Shown piece after piece: positions 26,357-34,922 of a DNA stretch of 64,000 nucleotides. Source of the stretch: Cupriavidus basilensis (GTDB taxonomy: Bacteria; Pseudomonadota; Gammaproteobacteria; Burkholderiales; Burkholderiaceae). Position 1 is the stretch's first letter; each line of letters starts with the position of its first letter. The translations under genes were made by a program, and so were the position numbers. The notes under the pieces are model-generated. The model searched no databases and was not told the origin of the DNA. It saw only the letters and a list, made by a program, of their open reading frames with translations. Location of the stretch: positions 806,001 to 870,000 of the forward strand of contig NZ_CP010537.1 of assembly GCF_000832305.1 (NCBI RefSeq). Direction: 5' to 3'.

Positions 26357-27003
26357 TCGGCTTGCTCCTGGGAGGGGAGCCGGACCAGACCGAGTTCCGG
26401 GTGTTCGACCACGAAGGCGGCCATCTTCAGATACGCCAGGGTCGGCGCTCGCTCGCAGGCTGCGAATGCATCAGTCAGGGTGGCGGCCTTGCCAGTGAGC
26501 AGGGGTACGGCGATCGAGTTGCCCAGGACGCCGTCGAAGGCGGGATGGGCGCGCTCCCACTGGAAAGGCAGGGCGGGGGCGATCGTGCACTCCAGTTGAG
26601 CCACGCTGGCTTCGTGCCCGGCGATGCTGGCCTTCCACGTCCTGTGATCCACGGTGTGCCAGGCAGCGTTACCTGCGACGCGGGTCTGGATGCGCGCCCC
26701 GAGTGCGGCCTGGCAAGCGGCCTCGACCGTGGGCGCTTCGCCACGAGCGCGCAAGTAGTTGCCCTCGTCGAGCTTCTTCCACAACTCCCAATAGAACCCA
26801 GCGCTGCGATCGTGATAGTTGCGGCGCACGGTTAAATGGATGCCGCTGTCCTCGTCGTGGCGAGTGAGAGAGTCGCCAGAAGCGGAGCCCACGTGGCCCC
26901 GCCATGTGTGGCCGTCCACGATGACCAGCGGGAAATCGTCGTGCTGATGGCCTTCTGCGCGCGGCAAGTCGTTGACGAAGGGAAGGTATTCGCGCTTGCT
27001 CAT
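26353..27003 (-). CDS. ICE backbone protein, unknown
   Basis: 216 residues from the ATG at 27003, which overlaps the previous stop (ATGA). Composition is that of a soluble globular protein (SKREYLPFVNDLPRAEGHQH, FPLVIVDGHTWRGHVG, FYWELWKKLDEGNYL). I do not recognise the family. Its place in the coupled series from parB to the replication-like gene suggests a role in replication or stability of the element. Confidence 0.6.
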   Translation of the reverse strand: MSKREYLPFVNDLPRAEGHQHDDFPLVIVDGHTWRGHVGSASGDSLTRHDEDSGIHLTVRRNYHDRSAGFYWELWKKLDEGNYLRARGEAPTVEAACQAALGARIQTRVAGNAAWHTVDHRTWKASIAGHEASVAQLECTIAPALPFQWERAHPAFDGVLGNSIAVPLLTGKAATLTDAFAACERAPTLAYLKMAAFVVEHPELGLVRLPSQEQAE

Positions 27004-27551
27004 GGTTGCTCTCCTGCTTCGTTGACGACGGCGTAAAGCGTTTCGAGGGAGTAGGTGTGGAATTGCTGGTGGAGCTTGCGGTAGCGAACCCGCAGGTCGG
27101 TGTTCTCGCGCAGGGCGGCCCACGATCTGTCGATCTCCTCGCGAGTGTCCGCGTCAGGCAGGCTGGGCCGTCCGACACGGCGCTCGCTGGCGTAGCTGGC
27201 GCGGTAGCCATCGATCATGTCGCGGCTGAGTGTGAAGAAGCGGCGCAGCATGGCGATCGAGGCGCGGTTGGCGACGAAGTAGAACAACAGCTCTTCCTGT
27301 TCTGCGCGAGCGCGCAGGGTGCTGAAGGCAAGGTCGAGGCCATCGGGATCGACCAGGACGCCGATGACCGGCTGCTCCATCTGGCCAAGGCGCACGATAT
27401 CGGCGGACTGGAGGGCGCGTAGCCGATCAATCTGGGCCGGGTCCAGGCCCGCCTGGACGAGCGGGGCCAGGTTCCCGCGTTCGAGGTGCTCCATCAATTG
27501 CAGGATGACCATGACCCGCAGATTGGGGCTGGAGATCTGGATCAGGCTCAT
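27000..27551 (-). CDS. DUF2857-like ICE protein
   Basis: 183 residues, start overlapping the parB stop (ATGA 27551-27548) and stop overlapping the next start. The opening NLRVMVILQLMEHLERGNLA and the helical body (MLRRFFTLSRDMIDGYRASY) fit DUF2857-type proteins that follow parB in this class of element, as I recall them. A STY4526-type assignment is equally possible. No enzymatic residues are evident; a regulatory or structural role is likely. Confidence 0.65.
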   Translation of the reverse strand: MSLIQISSPNLRVMVILQLMEHLERGNLAPLVQAGLDPAQIDRLRALQSADIVRLGQMEQPVIGVLVDPDGLDLAFSTLRARAEQEELLFYFVANRASIAMLRRFFTLSRDMIDGYRASYASERRVGRPSLPDADTREEIDRSWAALRENTDLRVRYRKLHQQFHTYSLETLYAVVNEAGEQP

Positions 27552-29245
27552 GGCGTCACTCCTGTTTTAGCGTGCTGCGTGAGGGGGTGGAATTCGTGGA
27601 AGGCTTGGATGGTCAGGAACAGTGCCTTGCGCACTAGTGGCCCGGCTCGGTAGAGCAGGGCGGGATCCATCTGGCCGAGGACGACACTGGTGTCGGCGAG
27701 AATGCGGGCGTGGAGTGCCTCACCAGCGAGGGTGGGCCAGATGAGACCCTCCGGCATGCGCCGTGCGATCTCGGGATCGAGCTGGCCGGAGAGGCTGACC
27801 AGGAAGTGCCAGACCAGAGGGCGATCGGGGTCGTCGGCGGTCCCTCCAAAGGTCTTGTCCTTGGGCAGGTCGATGAAGAAGCCATAGGGCGCGGCCTCGA
27901 CCTCATGGAAGCAGTGGCCGATGGGGGCGAGCCGCGCCAGCTCGTTGAGCCTGGACATAAAAGCGGCGCGGACCTTGGCGTAGACCTGGTCGGGGGTGAC
28001 GGCGATACCGCCCGGGGTCTGCATGGCGCTGGGCGGGGGCACGGCGGAGCCCGGCGATGGCGGCATTGTCTCGGCGGTATCGCCTGGCGTCCCGGTCGTT
28101 TGACGCGTGGCGGGCACGTCGGAGCCATACTCCGGATCGATGGCATGCTCGCCGGGCATCAGCGGATCGACCCAGTCCGGGGGGCTCGTGTCGGGCAGGA
28201 TTGGGACGTCCGCAGGGCCGGATGGCTCGGTCGCGGACGCAGGTGCGGTCTCACGGCCGTGGGCCTGTAATTCACCGAGGGTCATCTCCGGGAATTGCTC
28301 AATCAGGCGCAACATGGTGGTCACGCGCTCGGGATCCACGCCGAGCCAGGGGGCGAGCCGCGCCGCGGAGAGATCGAGCAGTTGATTGACATTCACAGGC
28401 GTGCCGGCTTCAAGCCCGGCGGCCAGATCCTGCTGCGCGGGGACAAAGACCTCCGGGACGAACGTGTTTTCGTCACCGACAAAGCGGGACGCCAGGCGCT
28501 TCTGGAGGGCAAAACCGGGCTGGATCTGGCGCACCGACAAGCTGGTGAGGTGGGGGCCGAGGGATGTCAGCGTATGGGTTGCGAAGATGTACTGGCTAAG
28601 CGTGGTGCGATTGGTGGGTAAGCCGATACGCTTCAAATGGCTTTCCAGGTCGCGCAGCGAGATGGTTGTGCCGGTGTCCACCTGCAGGGCATCACGCAGG
28701 TTCAGGATGCCGGTAGCCTTGTCCCAGAAAGACATTTCGCCCCTGACGTCGTTCTCGATCAGGTGGCTGGCCAGCACGTCGCTCTCGCTTTTCCAAGTGC
28801 GGTAGATGCACATCACCGTCCCAAAGCGCGGATCCTCGGTTTCGAGCCACAGTTCCTGCAGCGCGCGCAGCCGAGTGTTGCCACCCTTGCCCAGCATGTA
28901 GCGCAACGTATTGGGGCGGCGGGTCACGATCAGTGGGTTCTCCAAGCCCTTGGCCCGGATAGATGCCTTGATGTTCTCGTACTCGGGGTTCGGCGTGGTG
29001 CGTGGATTCCGGTCGTAGAAGTCGATCTCCATCACCGGGAGGTCGATGGTGCTCGCATCCGTCATGGCATACGGCGACAGCCCGGTCACGGCCGCCGGCG
29101 GATTGGGAACCTGCAGGCTGTCGTGGACCATGGTCTTGAGCCGCTGGCGCACGTCGTCCTTGGAGACGGCCTTGAGGCCTTGCTTCTCGGCGAGTTCGAC
29201 GGCGCTCATGCTGCGTGGCACGGGAATGGCCTTAGCCTTGCTCAT
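27548..29245 (-). CDS. parB: ParB-family partition protein, PFGI-1 class ICE type
   Basis: 565 residues from the ATG at 29245, overlapping the parA stop by 14 bases. The ParB/Srx-like N-terminal domain is clear: YENIKASIRAKGLENPLIVT followed by RYMLGKGGNTRLRALQELW, the ICE version of the GERR box. A central helix-turn-helix-like region follows (FALQKRLASRF and neighbours), then a long Pro/Ala-rich linker (~residues 350-430) and a C-terminal domain. Chromosomal ParB is ~300 residues, so the extension is ICE-specific. It probably pairs with the adjacent ParA to stabilise the excised element. The GTCAACA-core palindromes in the operon are candidate binding sites. Confidence 0.85.
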   Translation of the reverse strand: MSKAKAIPVPRSMSAVELAEKQGLKAVSKDDVRQRLKTMVHDSLQVPNPPAAVTGLSPYAMTDASTIDLPVMEIDFYDRNPRTTPNPEYENIKASIRAKGLENPLIVTRRPNTLRYMLGKGGNTRLRALQELWLETEDPRFGTVMCIYRTWKSESDVLASHLIENDVRGEMSFWDKATGILNLRDALQVDTGTTISLRDLESHLKRIGLPTNRTTLSQYIFATHTLTSLGPHLTSLSVRQIQPGFALQKRLASRFVGDENTFVPEVFVPAQQDLAAGLEAGTPVNVNQLLDLSAARLAPWLGVDPERVTTMLRLIEQFPEMTLGELQAHGRETAPASATEPSGPADVPILPDTSPPDWVDPLMPGEHAIDPEYGSDVPATRQTTGTPGDTAETMPPSPGSAVPPPSAMQTPGGIAVTPDQVYAKVRAAFMSRLNELARLAPIGHCFHEVEAAPYGFFIDLPKDKTFGGTADDPDRPLVWHFLVSLSGQLDPEIARRMPEGLIWPTLAGEALHARILADTSVVLGQMDPALLYRAGPLVRKALFLTIQAFHEFHPLTQHAKTGVTP

Positions 29246-30113
29246 GGCCGCTCTCCTCGACAGTCGGGGCGGCCGGCGCCGTGGTGACCGTAAAGCCACC
29301 GGCGTAGACGTCCTTCAGGCTGGGAATAAGCTCCCAAACCAGCTCGTGCATGACTTGGGAGGCACTCTTCATCGTCCCCGGATGGCGGGTCTCATGGCGA
29401 TGGACGGGGATGCGCTTGGTGGAGGCCTCGGTGTAGGCCTTGGCGAGGGGGACGGGGGTATTTAGCAGGGTGACGCGCCCGCCCATGGGGATGAAGTCCT
29501 CGCGCAGGGCCTGCGCGACGTGCTTGGCATCGGCCGTGCGGCTTTGCTTGTAGAGCACAGCCCTGACAGGCCCCAGGCGGAAGCCGAACTCGGGGCCGAC
29601 TTCCAGGCGCTCGAGCAATTCCATGGTGCCGGTGGTGAACTCGCGAGCGGCGAGCGTCTCGGGAACGACAGGGAGGATGATCTGGGAGGCGGCGAGGGCG
29701 GCGTTGTTCTGGAGGTGACCAGCAGCGCCCTGGGTATCGATGATGACGACGTCGTAGTTGTCATCGGACATGATGGGGGAGGCGAGCGCACGGGACAGGC
29801 GGAACATGCCGTCGGCCCGGGTGGCGAGCTTGTGCTGGATGGCACCTTCCGGGTCATCGCTGAGGATGATGTCCAGGCCATCGATCTCGGTGTGGGAGAT
29901 GCATTCCTGGGTGATGGCACCGTGGTCGATGACGTAGGTCAGGCCTTTGGGGGCCTGGTGGGAGAGGGGGTAGTACTTGGAGAGTGAGGGCTGGATATCG
30001 GCGTCGATGAGGAGGACGCGCAGGCCCATATCGGCGAGCAGACCGCCGAGGGACGCGGCGAGCGTGGTCTTGCCGACCCCGCCCTTGGTGGACAACATGC
30101 AGAACTTGATCAT
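29232..30113 (-). CDS. parA: ParA-family partition ATPase
   Basis: 293 residues with a deviant Walker A KGGVGKTTLAASLGG at residues 10-24, Walker A' VLLIDADIQPSLSKYY and Walker B VVIIDTQGAAG. This is a MinD/ParA-type ATPase without an N-terminal DNA-binding domain. It is the first gene of the minus-strand backbone operon, about 100 bases from the probable right end of the element. In ICEclc-type elements the parA module also lies next to the right attachment site. It probably segregates or stabilises the element. Confidence 0.92.
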   Translation of the reverse strand: MIKFCMLSTKGGVGKTTLAASLGGLLADMGLRVLLIDADIQPSLSKYYPLSHQAPKGLTYVIDHGAITQECISHTEIDGLDIILSDDPEGAIQHKLATRADGMFRLSRALASPIMSDDNYDVVIIDTQGAAGHLQNNAALAASQIILPVVPETLAAREFTTGTMELLERLEVGPEFGFRLGPVRAVLYKQSRTADAKHVAQALREDFIPMGGRVTLLNTPVPLAKAYTEASTKRIPVHRHETRHPGTMKSASQVMHELVWELIPSLKDVYAGGFTVTTAPAAPTVEESGHEQG

Positions 30114-30163
30114 TTTCTAGCGCTCCGGAAGTGAAAACTTCGGGCGGCGGAAGATGTCGGGCG

Positions 30164-30196
30164 AAAAAAACAGAAAAGCCCACATCACTGCGGGCT
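30164..30196 (-). terminator. Terminator-like hairpin with T-rich tail, read leftward
   Basis: Read on the minus strand, AGCCC...GGGCT (30196-30177) is followed by TTTTCTGTTTTTTT. It lies between the tRNA pair and parA. It would stop leftward transcription coming from outside the element, leaving only ~50 bases for the parA promoter. Confidence 0.5.
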
Positions 30197-30253
30197 AGTT
30201 TTACGATACAATTCGCGTCCCCCCGATTTGGGGCTCAAGTCAGCGAGGCCTCG

Positions 30254-30301
30254 GGACTGTTAATCCGTAGGTCCCTGGTTCGAGCCCAGGTCGGGGAGCC
30301 A
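30254..30301 (+). other. tRNA-Asn(GTT) 3' fragment, probable right attachment site (attR) of the ICE
   Basis: 48 bases match the 3' part of a bacterial tRNA-Asn: the GTT anticodon loop (GACTGTTAATCC), an intact T-arm (CCTGGTTCGAGCCCAGG) and the acceptor end TCGGGGA-G-CCA. Upstream the sequence no longer forms a normal D-arm, and the anticodon stem's 5' side is mismatched. Such 3' tRNA pieces are left at the far end of elements that integrate into tRNA 3' ends. The intact copy, if this is right, would lie beyond the left edge of the window beside an integrase gene. Confidence 0.7.
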
Positions 30302-30306
30302 AATAA

Positions 30307-30382
30307 GCGGGAGTAGCTCAGTTGGTAGAGCGCAACCTTGCCAAGGTTGAGGTCGCGAGTTCGAGCCTCGTCTCCCGCTCCA
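30307..30382 (+). tRNA. tRNA-Gly(GCC)
   Basis: 76 nt with encoded CCA. The acceptor pairs GCGGGAG with CTCCCGC; the anticodon arm is CAACC-TTGCCAA-GGTTG with anticodon GCC; T-arm and D-arm are intact. tRNA-Gly(GCC) is a classic target for ICEclc-type elements, but here no integrase lies downstream. It is 5 bases after the tRNA-Asn fragment and is followed by an intrinsic terminator, so both probably belonged to one tRNA operon. Confidence 0.95.
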
Positions 30383-30425
30383 GACATGATGTCCACGGAC
30401 TTCCATCGAAGTCCGCTGGTCTTTG

Positions 30426-30451
30426 AAAAAAGGGGCTTCGGCCCCTTTTTT
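30426..30451 (+). terminator. Intrinsic terminator after tRNA-Gly
   Basis: AAAAAAGGGGC, a TTCG tetraloop, then GCCCCTTTTTT. A strong stem with a UUCG loop and T-run, 44 bases past the tRNA. Confidence 0.88.
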
Positions 30452-30479
30452 CATTCCATCTGCCACAACGGCACTACAT

Positions 30480-31180
30480 CGTCGTGTTGAGACTCGTATG
30501 TCCAGGCTGAAGTCGTTGCCTGCGGTTCCGATGATCTTTTGTCCTGCAATCGAGGCCGCCACGACGATATGCAAGGATTGAGCGGCGCTCGACCCCGCAT
30601 GGTCAGTGGCGGTGACTTCTAAGTCCGGATTCCCGGCATCGCCGCTGCTCGCTTTGCCGCTGAACGTGCGGGTAGCCGCATCGAAGCTCAGCCAGGCCGG
30701 CAGACCGCTGCCATCGCTGCGCGTTGCGCTATACGTCAACTTGTCGCCCGCATCCACGTCGACGAACAGACCATCAGGCAGCGTGTACTTCCACAGAACC
30801 GCTCCCGCAACAGTCTGCGCAGCCATCTGCGCCCCGACTGTGGGCGCGTCGTTCGTGTTGGCAATGGTGATGCCCGGTGTCGTAGCCGCACTCGCGCCTG
30901 TCGCGTCAGTGGCGGTCACATTGAGAACAAGGCTGCCGATATCTGCGTTGAGCGGCATACCAGTGAACGTCCGCGTCGCCGCATTGAACGTCAACCACGA
31001 AGGCAATGCGGCATCATGGCGAGCGTCGCATTGAAACTCAGGGCGCCGCCATCCCTCGCAGCAAATGTGTCAGCGGGCAGCACGAAGATCCACGCGGCAT
31101 CTTCCGTGACATTCTCGCGCAGATAACCGCGAGGGACGAGACAATCAGCGTCGCTGATTGTAGGAGAGGCAACAGTCTTA
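30480..31180 (-). pseudogene. Decayed fragment of a cadherin/Ig-like RTX adhesin
   Basis: Two He_PIG/cadherin-like repeats are visible: LPSWLTFNAATRTFTGMPL and LPAWLSFDAATRTFSGKASS, each followed by VTATDxxGxSAA and a DAPTVGAQMAAQTV-type linker. The C-terminal piece KIIGTAGNDFSLD resembles the start of an RTX calcium-binding repeat. A one-base deletion near 31019 breaks the frame; upstream the other frame reads WIFVLPADTFAARDGGALSF. Both ends are truncated and there is no start codon or export signal. It is a remnant of a much larger surface protein gene. Confidence 0.65.
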
Positions 31181-31566
31181 TCTAAGTAGGGCCAGCCTCT
31201 CGCCGCCTCTTAGCGCGTGTCTGGCACTCGGGGGCAACTCAATCTGGAACCGTTCAACGACGAGCCGGATGTGGCAGAAATCGACGGGGCTTACGAGCCA
31301 ATGGTATCTGACGACGCGCTCGAGGCACGCCACCTCCTAAGACGCCGGATGAGACGTTGACTCGCAGTACGTCAGCGCAAGTTGCTTGCACGCTCTTGGG
31401 GGCTATCTATTTCGGTGGCGGCTCACACCGCGCGTCTGGTCGACTGGCATACGCGCCTCCGCGTTGCCGCCGGCGACCACGCGCTGCACCCGAAGCGCGA
31501 AAAGACCGGCATCAGGCCGCCGACGATGTAAATGCCGCACGATGTCGCCAGCTCGGAGCTCGGAGC
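31181..31566. other. Intergenic region, no supported gene
   Basis: About 385 bases between the decayed adhesin and the transporter. Short frames only; no hairpin, tRNA or recognisable domain found. Confidence 0.4.
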
Positions 31567-33237
31567 TCAGGCGTCAGCGGCGATGTCAATATCGCGGGTC
31601 TCGCGGAAGAAGCACAGCGCAACCAGGGACAGGATCGTCCAGCCAACGGGATACCACAGGCCGCAGAGACTGTTGCCAGTCTGGGCCGCGATGGCGAAAA
31701 CGAAGGTCGGCAACAGCCCGCCTACCCAGCCGGTAGCGAGGTTATACGGTACACCCATCGAGGTGTAGCGGATGCGGGTCGGGAACATCTCCACCAGCGC
31801 GGGACCGATCGTCATCACGGTCAGTATCGAGCTGGCGAAGAAGAGCGCCAGCAGGAGAAGCACCACCGTTACGTTAAAGGCCTTCGGATCGCTCTTGCCG
31901 GGATAGCTGTACTTTTCCAGCGCCGCGTGCAGCGCCTGCGACAACTGGCTTGATTGTGCCTTTGCCTGATCCGCAGACATGCCGCCTGCATCGTAGGCGT
32001 CCAGGACGTCATCGCCGATCCGGATCCTCGCGGTCGTGCCAGGGGCGGCGTCGATGATCTGGTAGCTGGCGCCCGCGTTGGCCAGGGCTTGCTTGACCAA
32101 GTCGCAGGACGAGGCGAACTTGCGATTACCCAGCGGATTGAACATCAGCGAGCAGGCCGCACGGTCCACTTCGATAGAGATAGGCGCCTTGGCCTGTGCG
32201 GCGGCAAGGGCGTGATTGGCGTAAATCACGAGTCCCTTGAACACCGGGAACGCCAGCAGCGCGCTGGTAAGAAAACCCACCAGCAATACCGGCTTGCGGC
32301 CAAATCGGTCACAAGCCCATCCGGCCAGAGGAAACACGGGGACGCAGAGTGCGGTAGCCAGCAGGACGACCGTATTCACCGTGGTGGGATCCACTTTCAG
32401 GGACTTGGTGAGGAAGAACGTCGGATAGAGCGCAGCCATGTAGTACATGGACGTCATCCCGGCGCACAACGCGAAGGCGATGACGATGCGGCCGAGATTG
32501 GCGCGATCCAGCAATGCGTCGCGCAACGGCGCCTTCGACAGCTTGTTTGCGCTGCGCAGCTTGCGGAACGCGGGCGATTCATCCATGCGAACGCGCAGCA
32601 GCAGTGAAACCAGCAGCATCACCGATGCGGCGAGGAACGGCAGGCGCCAGCCCCAATCGTCGAAGCTGTCGCCGGCGATGGTGCGCGAAGCCAGGATCAC
32701 GAGGAATGACAACAGCAGGCCGACGGTTGACGACGCTGTGGTCCATGACATGTTGAGCCCACGGCGGCGACCGGGGGAATACTCGGCAACGTAGGTCAGG
32801 GCGCCAGTATACTCACCGCCCGCGGAAAATCCTTGCAGAATGCGCAGGCAGAGCAGCGCAATTGGCGAGACGATGCCCGCCGAAGCATAGGTGGGCAGGC
32901 AACCGACGCCGATCGTCGCGCCGCCCATCATGCAGATAGTGATCATGAACGTCCGCTTTCGGCCGATCATGTCGCCGATGCGTCCGAACACCAGTGCGCC
33001 CAGTGGACGCATCATGAAGCCGACCGCGAACGTCAGCAGCGCAAAGATGAAGGCCGTGGACGGATCCACGCCAGCAAAGAACTTATCCGCCAGTACCGAG
33101 GCCAGCGCGCCATACAGGGCAAATTCGTACCACTCAAAGATGGTGCCGATCGAAGCGGCCCAGATTGCCCGCGACATCGGGCTGGTTGCGTCGGGCCCGT
33201 GGGCGATGGCTGTCTCCGTTCTGACGGGACTGTTCAT
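31567..33237 (-). CDS. MHS-family MFS transporter with a large soluble insertion
   Basis: 556 residues from the ATG at 33237 (AGGAG eight bases upstream). The N-terminus IGTIFEWYEFALYGALASVL and the loop motif PLGALVFGRIGDMIGRKRTF are typical of metabolite:H+ symporters of the ProP/ShiA/KgtP type that import organic acids and zwitterions. Helices 1-10 are followed by an insertion of ~100 soluble residues (about 375-470, including IEVDRAACSLMFNPLGNRKF and IRIGDDVLDAYDAGG) before the last helices (VTVVLLLLALFFASSILTVM). It is a lone minus-strand gene. It may bring in a pathway substrate or an unrelated organic acid. Confidence 0.85.
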   Translation of the reverse strand: MNSPVRTETAIAHGPDATSPMSRAIWAASIGTIFEWYEFALYGALASVLADKFFAGVDPSTAFIFALLTFAVGFMMRPLGALVFGRIGDMIGRKRTFMITICMMGGATIGVGCLPTYASAGIVSPIALLCLRILQGFSAGGEYTGALTYVAEYSPGRRRGLNMSWTTASSTVGLLLSFLVILASRTIAGDSFDDWGWRLPFLAASVMLLVSLLLRVRMDESPAFRKLRSANKLSKAPLRDALLDRANLGRIVIAFALCAGMTSMYYMAALYPTFFLTKSLKVDPTTVNTVVLLATALCVPVFPLAGWACDRFGRKPVLLVGFLTSALLAFPVFKGLVIYANHALAAAQAKAPISIEVDRAACSLMFNPLGNRKFASSCDLVKQALANAGASYQIIDAAPGTTARIRIGDDVLDAYDAGGMSADQAKAQSSQLSQALHAALEKYSYPGKSDPKAFNVTVVLLLLALFFASSILTVMTIGPALVEMFPTRIRYTSMGVPYNLATGWVGGLLPTFVFAIAAQTGNSLCGLWYPVGWTILSLVALCFFRETRDIDIAADA

Positions 33238-33641
33238 GGTCATGGCTCCTGGAATTGCGGTATGTCCCGCAATGTGAGGATCCAGTGGCCGCCAAGCGGC
33301 CGTCAACGTACGGGCCGAAGCCATTCCGTACTTTGAAAGGGCACATGGCGCGAAGGACTGCGTGTATTGCCCCCGCGTGCGTCGCGCAAATTGCCCACCG
33401 GCGCGCAACATCACCTATTTCATGTTCTACCTGAAGTTGCGCATGGCTGTGGCGCATCCGTTGTCGTGAGCGCGTAGTTGCCGTCTGCGTAGTCCACGGC
33501 GACTCGCCACTTCAATCCCTCGGAATCGCCGTTTCGAAGGAGGCCAGTTGGAGAGACGGTGGCGCACCTCTACGCTTCGCGCATGCGTCAGGTCCAAGCA
33601 GATGCAACGCAACGCATATCCAGCGAAGGAGCGTATCAGCA

Positions 33642-33830
33642 ATGCATGACTTTCCTCTTGACGGCGTGGTGGTGGTCGAGCGGAGTGACAGCGCTTCGGC
33701 GCCGTTCGCCGGCCAGATCCTTGCGGCGCTCGGCTTGGGGGCCGAGCAAGTGGAAGGGCAGCGGCGCGGCCTTCCATGCCATCAACTGCGGCAAGCGCTT
33801 CATCAGCCTTGACATCAAGGATCCCGATGA
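33642..33830 (+). pseudogene. 5' fragment of a CaiB/BaiF-type CoA-transferase gene
   Basis: The ATG at 33642 opens FPLDGVVVVERSDSASAPFA, GQILAALGLGAEQVEG, the usual N-terminus of formyl-CoA transferase-like proteins. The frame then shifts, and the continuation FHAINCGKRFISLDIKDPDD is read in another frame. The gene is cut off at about 33831 by IS110-derived sequence. Only ~65 of ~400 codons remain. Confidence 0.65.
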
Positions 33831-34104
33831 TCTTGCCACGCTTGCCGGACATGCGATATGGCGCAACCAACCTGGGCGCCATCAGCTTGACGGTATGTCC
33901 GTGCACGCGAAACAGCCGAGTTCAATGATGCGCGCCCGAGCAAGCCTCCATGCCAATCAGACAAGGGGGTAACTCGGCAATGAGCATGGCCAACTGATCA
34001 TGGGCAACTCTCGGCTTGACGAGAAGTGGTTTGCCTGCCGCATCGACCCCATGAACGGCAAATATGGTCTTGGCCAGATCGATCCCCACGGTAACAATGG
34101 ACAT
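33831..34104 (-). mobile_element. IS110-family transposase remnant (5' part)
   Basis: From the ATG at 34104 the frame reads VTVGIDLAKTIFAVHGVDAA and LIGMEACSGAHH, the DEDD-transposase start of IS110 elements. After a frameshift it continues as GHTVKLMAPRLVAPYRMSGK up to the junction with the CoA-transferase fragment. Only ~90 of the usual ~340 codons persist, so it is inactive. Confidence 0.8.
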
Positions 34105-34329
34105 GGACTTCCCCTCCTGTGGTCTTGATGGCGTTTCGACAAGCCATCATGCACCTCGATGCCGACTTGCGGCTTCCGCCGCTGCCTCGGGACGGGGAAG
34201 TCCCTTCCATTCGATTACCCCAAATAGGGCCAACGCGGAGCAACGGAGAGCGCTGTAGCAGCTTGTACGCGGGTAGAGGTATCGATGCTCACGGTAAGCT
34301 TTATGTTGAAACGGGAGGCGAGGAAGTCA

Positions 34330-34430
34330 AGCCAACCCGCTTCGTACGCCCCACATCGAGCACCTTACTAGCGAACTCCGAACCGTTGTCCACGTTGGTG
34401 GGCGTCGACAAGCCTTGCGTCTCCTTCAGT
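34330..34430 (-). mobile_element. IS3-family transposase (integrase core) remnant
   Basis: On the minus strand, GLSTPTNVDNGSEFASKVLD carries the second catalytic Asp of the DDE integrase core found in IS3 OrfB (usually TVDNGSEF-x-SKALD). Flanking sequence is out of frame, so only a scrap survives. Confidence 0.6.
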
Positions 34431-34553
34431 CGTTCAAGCCCGCATACACGGCAACGAGGTGTCTACCTCGAATGGCGAGTGCACACACGTGCAAACACTG
34501 CGCTTGAACAGCCGCGACTGCATGTCCCGCAACACGCCCAACTAACTCGACTC

Positions 34554-34676
34554 GACATCAATTGCGCCTGAGCCGGTTGGTGTTTTCCCTAGCTTCTGCC
34601 ACATTGTATTTAGGCCATTAAGACGCTAATATTTGGCCATGACAACGTTGTTTATAGGCCGGTGATACGCAACTAA
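34554..34676 (+). promoter_or_regulatory. Promoter/operator module, copy 1 (upstream of the aldehyde dehydrogenase operon)
   Basis: Starts GACATC, with conserved block GGTGTTTTCCCTAGCTT at 34579-34595. Candidate -35 TTGTAT (34604) is separated by exactly 17 bp from -10 TAATAT (34627). Three 22-bp direct repeats beginning TAGGCC/TTGGCC start at 34611, 34633 and 34655, each continuing R-N5-ACG. It aligns without gaps with the modules at 40663 and 51047. The first repeat lies in the promoter spacer and the others cover the expected start site, as an operator would. Confidence 0.78.
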
Positions 34677-34922
34677 GAGGCAGTTTGTCGAGACTGACAT
34701 CTTGCATGGTTGCACTGCCCTGACTGTCTCTTTGCACCTATGCCAAGGCGTCGGCGTTTGCGAAGGTCGCTGCACATTGGCTCGCCGCGGAGGTGTAGCA
34801 GAGCCTTCCAACCAGGGTGGGCGTGCGGTCGAAGCGTTCCGATATCTGGTTCGCCGGCCTCTGTATAGCTTGCCCAGCCGCTTTCTGCGAAGCGTCATCC
34901 ACATCATATGCAGTTCAAAGTA

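Noticed and set aside
30260..31006. A long minus-strand reading frame crossing the tRNA genes
   Set aside because: Its C-terminal part is the antisense of tRNA-Gly and tRNA-Asn (a well-known annotation artefact). Only the adhesin-like part upstream is real protein-derived sequence, and that is a pseudogene.
34611..34676. CRISPR or minisatellite at the 22-bp repeats
   Set aside because: Only three units per site, always at the same distance from a promoter and found in three unlinked places, so a regulatory array is the better reading.
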